Of a stretch of 14,554 bases of DNA, positions 6,767-14,554 are shown piece by piece (within the stretch, counting starts at the first letter, position 1; each line of letters opens with the position of its first letter). The translations under genes and the position numbers were made by a program. The notes beneath the pieces are model-generated. The model was not told the origin of the DNA, made no database searches, and saw only the letters and a program-made list of their open reading frames with translations. This DNA comes from Pseudoneurospora amorphoporcata (Eukaryota; Ascomycota; Sordariomycetes; Sordariales; Sordariaceae), in NCBI GenBank assembly GCA_033297205.1, contig MU859464.1:1-14554 (forward strand), read 5' to 3'.

Positions 6767-9700
6767 TTACAATGCCTCCGGAGTGTACCTGCCAACATCG
6801 CCTCCCGAACCAGACCATGACCCGGTAAACCCCTCCTTCGTCACGATGTCAGTTCCATCCTCCAACCTCAACGTCGCCCACGTATCCTTCGAGCACAACC
6901 AAAACGCCTGCAAGTTGGCCGGGGTCTTTTCCACCCAATGCATATACCTCTGGCACTGATTCTGTCCCGCACAACTTTGATACCCCGGCCCGCTGAAAAA
7001 CGCCCACGAGGCAGTGGCATAGGTCCGAATGTCCCTCCCGCCATTGATGTAGTTCGCAAACCCCATCCGACACCTCTTCTCGTTCTCCTGTCCCTCGCAC
7101 CAGGTAAAGTCCGGATCACCCCACCCTTCCACGTCCGGCGTCCATGGGTGAGGCACCACTTGCACCGCGTTGTCGCCCTGGTCGTAGTTGGTCTCGCTTT
7201 GCAACATGGTCACTAACACGTTCGATGCCTTCCGCAGATTGAGCTGGTACAGCCACCAATGTTCCGCGCCTAGGGCGTGTAGCCACGTTCCCTTGGTAGC
7301 TTCGACCAGCACCCCGCCTTTGCCCGCAATGTTGCTCCCTCCCGGCGAAAGAGGTTCTTCGGCGATGTGGTCGGCTACCCAGTTCCAGACGTTCTCGAGA
7401 TACACCGAATGTGACAAGGGCTGTGATCAGGGCTTGGAACAGTAGTTCAAATTCAGCTAATAAACTACTTTGGTCTCGAAGGCCTTGTTGATCCCTCTTA
7501 ACCTCCATGAGAAGGCCGGGCTTCCAGGCCTTCTTATGCCAAAAGGAATCGGTACGTACTTGAGGTACGTATCGAGCCTTGTCACCTGAGGCTTCAAGGC
7601 ATTTGTCTAGCAGTCTGTGTACATGTGGATCTTTCGGAATGCCTTCATCCATTCCCTATCTTCCATCTAGCGCCGTCCTTCATCCGGGCACCCTGCTCCT
7701 TGCTTGGTTGGCTATGGTTGTTCCTAGGATGACTAGGATTGTCTTGTGGTGATCTTTCAGTGTCTTCGGCACTTCCGTGGTTGGCTCTCTAGCCCGGTGG
7801 CATCGAGGGAGGTTCGGGTAAGCAGTACCGGTGGCCAAAAGTCCGGCCGAGGTGGGTGTTGCGGCCGGAGGCCTCCGGCCATCTCGAGGCTGATGCCAAG
7901 CGTCGAGGGTGAGTATGGCCTAGTTGCCTGAGGCATTCAGCCGTATAGCAAGGCTTGGGTCTAAGCCGTGCTGTCGGCTGAACAGACTCTCTGTCTGAGC
8001 TGGCGTAGATACCTGAAGCATTTGCGCGAGGCTGAGAGATGTGCGGCTCCGCGAGCCTCTCGTTGTAGGGTCAGGGTTGAGGTCAAATGTCCGTGTGACA
8101 ACCGACGACGTTGAAGCGAGATGGATTCCCAAGAACGCGGCCTTGCATGGCGCATCGGTTTTGGGGTTGACGCATTTGTCTGTCAAAGCCTTCGCTCCCC
8201 GAGTTCCGCCGACTGTGACTAGAGAATTCCACATTGCCACGTCCCCTGGTTTGCTGCCGGCGAGGTTGAACTGCACGATGATGGCTCCGGGAAGCACGTC
8301 CGATACAGTGAAGCGCATATCTTGGATGTGGGCGGTACCGACCTCGCCAGGATTGCCGAATTTGATGATCGGTTGAGGACGGGTGCTGTCCTTGAAGAAG
8401 GGGCCGTAGCCAGTGATGGTGGCCCATGCCTCGCCGACGATACGAGAGCCGGAGGGAACGGAGAGGGTCGAGTCGACGCGGTACTTGCCGAAGGGGAATT
8501 AAGCTACCTTGTTTTGGCGAGCGGCGAGACGGAGAATTGCGTTGATAGTGGAGGACTCGTCCTGGGTGTTGTCGCCCAAGACGAGGTAGCCTCCATTCTG
8601 GAGAGGGTCTTTGATGTTGAGGAAGTCTCGGATGCTGAGGTCGGCGTAGTTGGGTGCTGGGAGGTAGGGATACCCACCATCCGGTCCCGCGGTCAATGCA
8701 GACGGGCGGTTCAAATGTGCCGTTTCAACCGGGCCGTAGATGGGATTTCGACCGACAGTGTTGCCGTACGAGAGCTGTGCCACGTACGATCTGGATCCGA
8801 GAACAAACTCACCGGGTCCTTCGACCGTGTTCTTACTCCTACCGCCAATGACACGCAAATTCTCAACCAGATAGTTGGGCCAGTTCGTTGTCTTCAATGT
8901 TGTGCCGGAGTTGATAGACGTGGCATCGATTAGGCCGATCCAAGGGTTGCCGCTGACGTGGTAGACGCCCATGCCACAGCCGTCAAAAGTTGGGTTGACG
9001 AGGCTGATAGTGGCACCACCGTCGATGAGCATACCTACAGCATTCTGGTAGAAGTATATGCTCTTAAAGACAGCTTGCTGATGGCCGTTGTACCAGATGC
9101 CGTTTTGCCCGTTTTCGATACGAACATCCGAGATCCCGAGAGTCGAGCCGCGACCGAGCCGAATACCGCTGTGTCCCTTGCCACCGATTGCTGGTGCCAT
9201 GCGGATTTTCACATTCTGCCACTGGGCTCCTTGAGCAACACCCCACCATAATGCTGTGAATGCTTGGCCTCCTGGGATACTGGTCGTGTCGAGGATCAGG
9301 TTCTTCAAGCTGACAGCAAAGGAGAGCTCTCCAGAGCCACCGGTTGCGGGATCTTGGCCGGATATTAACGTTTGGTCGCCGGAGAAGCTCGAAGACGCTT
9401 TGATGACGGGTCGCTAGGAGTAGACAGCCTAATCAGCATCTGGTCACTTCTGCTCAAGTGGGAGAAAGTTATCTTCCTTACGTCGGTTGCGTCGCCCATC
9501 AGAATTGTGTCAGTGTTCATGAAGATGGTCTCGGAGATCTCGTACGTTCCCGGCGGTATGTACACAACCTGTAAAGCTCTTCTGTCAGCCTTCTCTCAGA
9601 TCAAGTTAGAGTCACATGGGCTGCTTACTCGTGGCTGGGAAGCAAACCATAGGCCATGTCTCTTTGCGCCGTTCGTCCCCGAGTTGATCGCTGCTTGGAT

Positions 9701-9952
9701 GCTTGCGCCTTCACCGGGCCTTACTGCCTTGAAGACATCGTAGTCCAAATCCCCGTCAAGGTCGGGGGCAAAGCCGCGGACAAGTCGAGTGTTGTGGTCG
9801 ATGCTGGAGTACCAGAACTTGGTCGGTCGGTCTGAAACGCTTGCAGTGTTCGTCCAGTTTAAGGAGACCGAGGCAGAGATATCTAGGGACGGGGCAGCGA
9901 CCACACTTTGCCCAAGAAGGGCCACAGCGGCCACGAGTTGCTTGATCACCAT
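6767..9952 (-). pseudogene. Secreted GH55 exo-beta-1,3-glucanase, broken by LTR insertion and nonsense codon
   Basis: Exon 1 (9952-9629) opens with a signal peptide, MVIKQLVAAVALLGQSVVA. Intron 1 is 9628-9569 (60 nt) and exon 2 is 9568-9482. Intron 2 is 9481-9414 (68 nt), and exon 3 runs from 9413 to TAA at 6767-6769. Both introns are GT-AG and phase 0. GH55 hallmarks include VVYIPPGTYEIS, DRPVIKASSSFSG, a right-handed beta-helix-like middle (WYNGHQQAVFKS), QNGGYLVLGDN, SRIVGEAWATITGYGPFF and GAEHWWLYQL. Family members cleave beta-1,3-glucan from the non-reducing end outside the cell. The frame has an in-frame TAA at 8499-8501 (codon ~442, where the family usually has an aromatic residue) and an LTR element at 7409-8100 (codon ~575). 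Dropping the element and one copy of its duplicated target restores frame through SSVYLENVWNW, giving ~786 residues, normal for the family. Confidence 0.9.
7404..8105 (-). mobile_element. LTR-like repeat, copy C (family 1), with target-site duplication
   Basis: On the minus strand the element runs from TGTCACACGGACATTTGACC (8100) to CCCTTGTCACA (7410). It is flanked by TCGGT on both sides (plus-strand ACCGA at 8101-8105 and 7404-7408), with one extra base at 7409. The element proper is 691 bp. A 5-bp duplication and TG...CA ends are what LTR retrotransposon integrase leaves. Only the first ~17 bp and the last ~200 bp match copies B and D; the middle is unique. The element interrupts exon 3 of the GH55 gene in the same orientation. 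Confidence 0.85.
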
Positions 9953-10624
9953 CTTGGAGTTGTGGTGTTGCAGAAGCAGAGGGTGGCATTTTCCTCCAAA
10001 TCAGATCGGCCTCAACTACAATGGGATTTGCCAGGTCTTAAGCCAAAATTACATTCAGCCACTCACCGACTATTTGATCCCATTATGGAGATTCTACTGA
10101 AGACGGGTGCAGGCAATTGTGCTTACATCGGACCAAGTACCGGTGTCCTCGTCGAAGACCAAGCCCACTGCCTGCAAGGAGGTTCAATCCCGTGTTCGGT
10201 GATAGGCCAATGTCTTCCCCGACGCCCTGCCACCATGCATGGACTGAGTAATTGAACATCCCATCACCTCCACATCGACGATGGTCTTGGTGTTCTTGGG
10301 AGAACTGGTGCTGACGGCAGTGGGTTCAAGACATACCTAACTAGCTGCTGATCACAGCTGACAATACCGGATTCCCTTATAGGCTTATACTCAGGGCGTC
10401 CCAGGGGTTCAGCCGATGGTTCCATCTTCCACCATTTCCGTCAATCCCAAAGAGCCTCACCGTCGGAACTGGGAATTCCACAATCAGGCACCAGCATTTC
10501 CAACATTTCGACTCGCGCCACGAACTCAGTTTTGGAAAGACATTGGGTTGCAGTATTGATCGGAACCTGATCTCGGTATGCAAGCTGCCACCCCTGTCCG
10601 TTTCGACGCCCATTCGTTCAGATA
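9953..10624. other. Upstream region of the GH55 gene, no gene seen
   Basis: This stretch should contain the promoter of the minus-strand GH55 gene. I see no convincing TATA box, open frame with a known domain, or repeat shared with the rest of the window. Confidence 0.5.
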
Positions 10625-11540
10625 AGCTTAAGGTTTAGCGCACGATTCAGTTCTGTCGCTAAACTGCAGGGTTTTGGGGGTTCGGGTTCTTGTGAAACCG
10701 GAAATGGTGTCGCACGGCGGTGCACATGCTTGTAGGTCGAGCCTGGACGTCGTCAAGATAAAGGTGTTGGCAGAAAAGGGGCATCCCTGCCAGGTGAGTG
10801 GACCCATTTCCTTTGGTGCGCTGTAGCAAGCACTGTAAAGGCCAGTTCGGGTCCGCGTTAGGGATTTTAAAAAATAAACGTGTTAACGTGCAGGGTTCGC
10901 AGCTGCAATCCTGCAACATTAAGGCAGCGTTAAGGTAGGCCAAGACTTTGGCTGCAAGATGGAAAGTGGTGCTTAACATCGGGGGCTCTCCTCCTTTCTA
11001 CCTTTCCTCTTTTTCTCTTTCTTTCTCTTTCTTCATCCTTTTCATCATCACCACGATCCTTTTCATCATCATCTCCATCATCTTTCTTATTATCACCATC
11101 CTTCTATTCTTATCATTACCATCCTTCTTATCATCGCTATCCTTCTTATCGTCACTATCCTTCTTATCGTATTAGAAATAGTCTCATCAATTATCTTTGC
11201 GACGGCCATGCACTATATTTATAGGGGGTTGAGCCTGGGCCTTAAGCCTGGGCTTGCCTTAATTATAGTTCTTAACGTACTACCTCTCAAAATCGAGACG
11301 TAGTACGTTAAGGACTGCGGTTAAGGATTTCGAAGATTCTAGCCTTCTTATTGGTTAGATCGAGGATTTGGGGTAAGTGCAGGTAGTTGCAGGGTGTACA
11401 TGAAAAATAAGGTTTTTGAGCCGAACACGAAAAATCGCAGTGGTGCGTTAGTACGTCCTACATACAAAGTCTTAACCTAGGAACGTACTAACGTGCAAAC
11501 GAACTGGCCTTAAGCGACAAGATGGTGGTTTAGCGGAATG
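10625..11540. repeat. Non-coding block with several inverted repeats and a pyrimidine tract
   Basis: The block begins near GGTTTAGCGCAC (10632) and ends near GGTTTAGCGGAA (11527). Three inverted repeats lie inside: GTTTAGCG/CGCTAAAC (10633-10640, 10657-10664), a 13-bp pair (11271-11283, 11300-11312) and an 11-bp pair (11446-11456, 11483-11493). The last two share the core TAGTACGTTA or its complement. Between them is a C/T-rich tract (10985-11170) with degenerate CTTCTTATCRTCRCTATC units. There is no long coding frame. It may be a non-autonomous DNA transposon, but no terminal repeats or target duplications were established. Confidence 0.45.
10985..11170. repeat. Degenerate pyrimidine-rich tandem repeat
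   Basis: The plus strand is almost entirely C and T with interspersed ATC. It moves from CTTTCTCTTT-type runs into 18-bp units of the form CTTCTTATCGTCACTATC at its right end. Read on minus it would code Lys/Asp runs, reminiscent of the charged tract at 4891-5150, but the frame does not connect to any domain. Confidence 0.55.
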
Positions 11541-12701
11541 TAAACAAACCCCTGAATTGTGGATACATACGGGATTGTTGCATCTGCCCGGACAAAGCGA
11601 TTGCAATTGAGCCAAGACAAGCATCACCCCGAGTTTTTCGCCCAAATGTTTCGACTCATTTGCAGCTTTACTCCTCGCCCACCGTTATACCGTCACAACG
11701 ACCAGCGTTTTCGATCACGCAAAAGACCGCGAAGGCACATAGATACCACCGTCACCGCGAAACAATTCGAGACCATGTGGTATCGAAATATCTCCTTGTT
11801 TAGCCAGAGCGCTCAATTGCTATGTTCGGTTAATGATGTCCAATGGAGGCTTCTCTAACCACTAACGCTTCTTCCCAACCTCAACTCATTTGTACCTACA
11901 CCACTCTGAGCTGAGGGAAAACCCCTCTTACGAGATTACCTAAGTGTCAGAGTACTGGAAGGGATTTATGCATGACTGCTCTTGCTTATGAAGATCCTCG
12001 GGCATTCATTGGGAATATCCATCGGGTCGTTGGTTGATCACCTCAGTTTGGCAGTGGACGGCCCGGGGACGGTGAGGGTATCGCGGCTTAGATGGATTGC
12101 TATCGTTTGCCACGGTTACTCCTGCGCATTTCAGTGCAACAAGTCTGTTAGCGGGATATCTCAGAGGGTATCGCAGGGTACCCTTGGCGGTAACGGGCAG
12201 CATGTGCGGGGTCCTCTTTGGCTGCTGGAATCAGACTCTTGTAGGCGGGCTAGGAGGAGGCGAGTGGCGACTTGCCGTGACCCTTCTGGGACGTAGAAAA
12301 TGTCAAGGAGAAACTTGGAAGTTCCTCGTGGAAATGGGGCGTTTTTCTTGCGATGGCCATGAGAGAAGAAAGAGATTGCCGGTTTGGGGAAGTTGAAGAG
12401 TTGGAAACGGGAAAGAAGAAAGGACGTTTGAAAGTGGATAGACAATTGCCGGGCACAGGGATGCCTTGCGCGGCAGATTGCAGCACAGTGGACCAACAGT
12501 GGAAAGGACGGCAACGGAAATGCATGTCCTTGACTGCAAAAAGAAAAAAAAAGTGTCATACCAACCAGTAGAACATCGCAGGGCACTAACACAAGTCGTT
12601 GAGCATGAAATTCTTTTGGCAAAAGAAGCACTTCATTCACCAAAATAGGCCAAGGAAAAAACGAAATTAAGGATCTGTGGTGCGCAAAAAGCAAAAGATT
12701 T
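11541..12701. other. Intergenic stretch without recognised gene
   Basis: Several frames of 60-175 codons are open, but none shows a domain I recognise and overlapping frames are open on both strands. A short direct repeat GAGGGTATCGC occurs at 12074-12084 and 12164-12174. One plus frame around 12085-12270 reads a hydrophobic, Gly-rich segment (SLLAGYLRGYRRVPLAVTG) that could be a small membrane-protein exon; the evidence is weak. Confidence 0.4.
12686..12696 (-). terminator. Pol III terminator downstream of tRNA-Ala
   Basis: Two T runs on the minus strand, T4 (12696-12693) and T5 (12690-12686), begin about 6 nt beyond the discriminator base of the tRNA. This suits RNA polymerase III termination. 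Confidence 0.6.
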
Positions 12702-12786
12702 TGGACGAGCTGGGAATCGAACCCAGGACCTTTCGCATGCTCGGAAACATGCTAAGCGAACGCTCTACCAACTGAGCCACACGCCC
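12702..12786 (-). tRNA. tRNA-Ala (anticodon AGC) with 12-nt intron
   Basis: Minus strand. Acceptor GGGCGTG (12786-12780) faces CTCGTCC, with a G3:U70 pair, the alanine identity element; positions 6 and 67 are a T-T mismatch. The D arm is GCTC-AGTTGGTA-GAGC. The anticodon stem TTCGC/GCGAA encloses loop TTAGCA-T with anticodon AGC. A 12-nt intron (TGTTTCCGAGCA) sits between positions 37 and 38, the canonical eukaryotic intron site. Variable loop AGGTC and T arm CTGGG-TTCGATT-CCCAG follow, then discriminator A at 12702. Both internal promoter boxes are intact (TGGCTCAGTTGG, GGTTCGATTCC). Confidence 0.93.
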
Positions 12787-13038
12787 TGTCGAACCTTATT
12801 GGTTGTTGTTGCATGGTGCTCCGGAGGTTGCCCTGATGAGCTGACCTATTCTCTTGCATTAACCACAATCGTATGCCGCTGGCGCAGAGTAATTTCAACG
12901 CAATGACATTTCAGGAAGCATGAAGGATATTAATGGAGTATGGAAAAAAAAAAAAAGGTACCAAATGTTTCGGAAGCGGCCAAACCTAACCATATATGCC
13001 ATCTATCTTCCTATTCATGCATATTCAAACCCCAAACA

Positions 13039-13233
13039 TCACCACTCTTGCCTCTCCAAAGGGAATTTTATTATCGGCTCCTTCACTGGCGCTTCTTTCA
13101 CTGGTTCGCCCTTCGCCGGATTCTCCCTGACCAGGTCTTCATTTACTGAACTATTCTTCGCGGGGTCCTCCTTCACCGGCTCTTTTTTCACAGACTCTTC
13201 ATATACAGACTCTCCAGTTGCCTCCTTTCTTGA
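13039..13233 (-). pseudogene. Glu/Lys/Pro pentapeptide-repeat coding fragment cut by LTR copy D
   Basis: The minus strand reads RKEATGESVYEESVKKEPVK and continues with about nine degenerate five-residue units of the EPVKE/EDPAK type, ending PLERQEW and a stop at 13039-13041. The 15-bp periodicity runs from about 13078 to 13217. The frame enters directly from LTR copy D, so the N-terminal part of the protein is missing or was never joined. The plus strand is also open over the repeat and would read SFTGS-type pentapeptides. Strand choice rests on the Lys/Glu/Pro composition common in fungal low-complexity tails and is uncertain. Function unknown. Confidence 0.4.
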
Positions 13234-13532
13234 TGTGACAAGGGCAGGTTTCTGGGCTTGGAACAATAGTTCAATTCCGCTGATAATCTTCTTTGGTCTC
13301 GAAGGCCTTGTTGATCCCTTCAACCTCCAGAGGAAGGTTCGGTTTCAAGGCCTTCTTATGCCAAAGAAGTTCGGTACGTACAGAGCCTTGTAGCCTGAGG
13401 CCACAAGGCATCAATCTAGCATTCTGCATACAAGTGGTTCTTCAACCATTCTCCTTCGTCCTTCTGACGCCGGCCTTCGTGCTGAGCCTTGACAACCCTA
13501 ACCCTGGACTGTGGGCAAATGTCCGTGTGACA
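13234..13532 (-). mobile_element. LTR-like repeat, copy D (family 1), shortest copy
   Basis: On the minus strand it starts TGTCACACGGACATTTGCCC (13532) and ends CCCTTGTCACA (13234). At 299 bp it is the shortest complete copy. It lacks the nested block of copy B and the long unique middle of copy C, so it may be the basic form of the family. No target-site duplication is visible: the flanks are ACTTACAG and TCAAGAAA. That suggests recombination or decay after insertion. Confidence 0.75.
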
Positions 13533-13667
13533 CTGTAAGTGCGTCCTAAAACCTGTCATTGATCTGTCCTCTTCCACAGTCCTACCTATTTACTCCATTA
13601 CCTGTCAAAGTCACATCAACCTTGTTTGGATAAATCAAAACGGCAAGGTCATGCTAATAATGCCGTT

Positions 13668-13985
13668 GAAACAGCGCCCTACTATTTTCGCGGGGCGGTA
13701 CGGATTGCGCCAGACAAGGAAGTGGCCCTACAAGAGGTCCATAAAGCTATGCGCTTTGTCTCAACGGCACAAAAATCATGACTGTGCCTTTTTGCAGACG
13801 GCTCCTTTGGACGAGAAACAGATCTCGGAGGTTACGCGCTGGCCCACAACGGATTTGCACGTGGCCCTAGTGAGGCACGCGTCGAGCGACAGGTAGCCAA
13901 AGGATGGCCCGCCAGACCTGGTGCAAGCAGCTCGGTCTGCGAGGGGCTTGCCATTTTTCAGGCTATAAAAGAAGAGAAACCCTAG
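13668..13985 (+). pseudogene. RNase H-like protein, copy 3, truncated
   Basis: One plus frame aligns with exon 2 of the other copies. It reads YYFRGAVRIAPDKEVALQEV, HKAMRFVSTAQKS, an in-frame TGA (13779-13781), LCLFADGSFGRETDLGGYAL (first catalytic Asp), VAKGWPARPGASSSVCEGLA (Glu) and IFQAIKEEKP, then TAG (13983-13985). The FCG of the other copies is FRG here, and the second Asp, HWVPGH and everything after are missing. No exon 1 was recognised upstream; LTR copy D ends about 135 bp before it. It is the most decayed of the three family members and the only one on the plus strand. Confidence 0.7.
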
Positions 13986-14460
13986 GCGCACGCACCCCTA
14001 AACCTACTGGCACGTAGTGTGGGGAAATGTCAGCCGTCATGTAAATTCTCGTGTTTTAGCGGTAAAACTTACCTCTACTGTTTTCAATGATCATTACCAT
14101 TTAAATCACCCAGCCATATAACCCAGATAATGGTGTGACCAGACCGTTCCAGATTACTCAAATCTCGTGATGAACCTATGGTGTTTAGTGCAATCTGCTG
14201 CAAATTGACCGCTCTATCTACTCTATCGCATCCTAGTTAAAATCGCTCTCGAGGGACGAGAGCTTAGACGATATCTCGATAGGTGCCCGCTGTGCCTCCT
14301 CTTCCTTCCTCCTCTCCTCTCGGTTGAGGGTGCAGTGCGGTCAGCGTGCAGTGCGACAGGTATGTGCAAATGTGCAAGTTTGAAAGTGTGAAAAAAATGA
14401 CCAAGAGTGTGTAAATGTTGCGTGTCATTTCAAATGCGAAATTTAGCGGGTAAAAACGGG
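13986..14460. other. Intergenic stretch with short repeats
   Basis: No gene is seen. A perfect hairpin GCTCTCG-AGGGA-CGAGAGC lies at 14245-14263. GTGCAGTGCG occurs twice, near 14330 and 14348. A TTTAGCGG(G)TAAAA motif occurs near 14054 and again near 14442, next to the LINE tail; the same TTTAGCG core occurs in the 10.6-11.5 kb block. Confidence 0.5.
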
Positions 14461-14554
14461 GTTGTTGTTGTTGTTGTTGTTGTTATTTTTAACGTCTACT
14501 TCCGCCTCCCGTAGGGCATGAGACGTGCCACATCGGTGAATCTAGCGTACAAAA
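14461..14554 (-). mobile_element. LINE-like 3' end with (AAC)n tail, copy 2
   Basis: The reverse complement is identical to 297-384, apart from an (AAC)8 tail (plus-strand GTT x8 at 14461-14484) in place of (AAC)6. The element continues beyond the window. The perfect identity and lack of RIP-type changes suggest recent insertions. On the other side of the tail lies AAAAACGGG, unrelated to the flank of copy 1. Confidence 0.65.

Noticed and set aside
7116..7652. 178-codon minus-strand frame spanning the LTR and GH55
   Set aside because: It runs out of frame through the GH55 end and into LTR copy C; a chance open frame.
8322..8933. 203-codon plus-strand frame
   Set aside because: Antisense to GH55 exon 3, which has clear family similarity on the minus strand.
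12161..12694. 177-codon minus-strand frame rich in Phe and Leu
   Set aside because: No domain recognised, no splice or start context, and overlapping frames are equally open.
297..14554. Window-wide terminal inverted repeat of a single 14-kb transposon
   Set aside because: The repeats end in (AAC)n tails facing inward with different flanks, which fits two LINE insertions better than the ends of one element.

Overview
The window reads as nuclear DNA of a filamentous ascomycete, most likely a Sordariomycete. The reasons are short GT-AG introns of 60-70 nt with CTGAC/CTAAC-type branch points, a fungal GH55 beta-1,3-glucanase, Ty3/gypsy chromovirus and LINE debris, intron-bearing tRNA genes, and C-to-T/G-to-A decay that resembles repeat-induced point mutation (RIP). 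It is a transposon-rich accessory region. I found no protein gene that is certainly intact.

Left part (1-3050): the 3' end of an LTR-like repeat (1-94); a LINE 3' end with an (AAC)6 tail (to about 386) abutting the integrase C-terminus and chromodomain of a chromovirus (386-949); two tandem LTR copies, the second heavily RIP-like (1012-1511); and an RNase H-like gene relic on the minus strand (1710-3045) whose intron holds a 495-bp LTR element, which itself contains a nested LTR-like insert.

Middle (3050-6570): a gene-poor stretch, then a second and fuller member of the same RNase H-like family on the minus strand (4447-6096). It has two in-frame stops, a Lys/Glu/Asp-rich tract and a Trp/His/Tyr-rich C-terminus. 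Next is a minus-strand tRNA-like locus (6361-6564) in which every cloverleaf helix pairs, but the anticodon loop is split by about 130 nt.

Right part (6767-14554): a minus-strand secreted GH55 exo-beta-1,3-glucanase gene (6767-9952), killed by a 691-bp LTR insertion flanked by a clean 5-bp target duplication and carrying a separate nonsense codon; a non-coding region with matched inverted repeats (10.6-11.5 kb); a tRNA-Ala(AGC) gene with a 12-nt intron (12702-12786); a Glu/Lys/Pro pentapeptide-repeat coding fragment cut by another LTR copy (13039-13532); a third RNase H-like fragment on the plus strand (13668-13985); and at the right edge a second LINE 3' end, identical to the first but inverted.

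Two themes tie the region together. One LTR-like family with conserved ends and unrelated middles (four copies) has inserted into, or beside, most of the protein-coding relics. A spliced RNase H-like gene family (three copies) occurs repeatedly among these elements.
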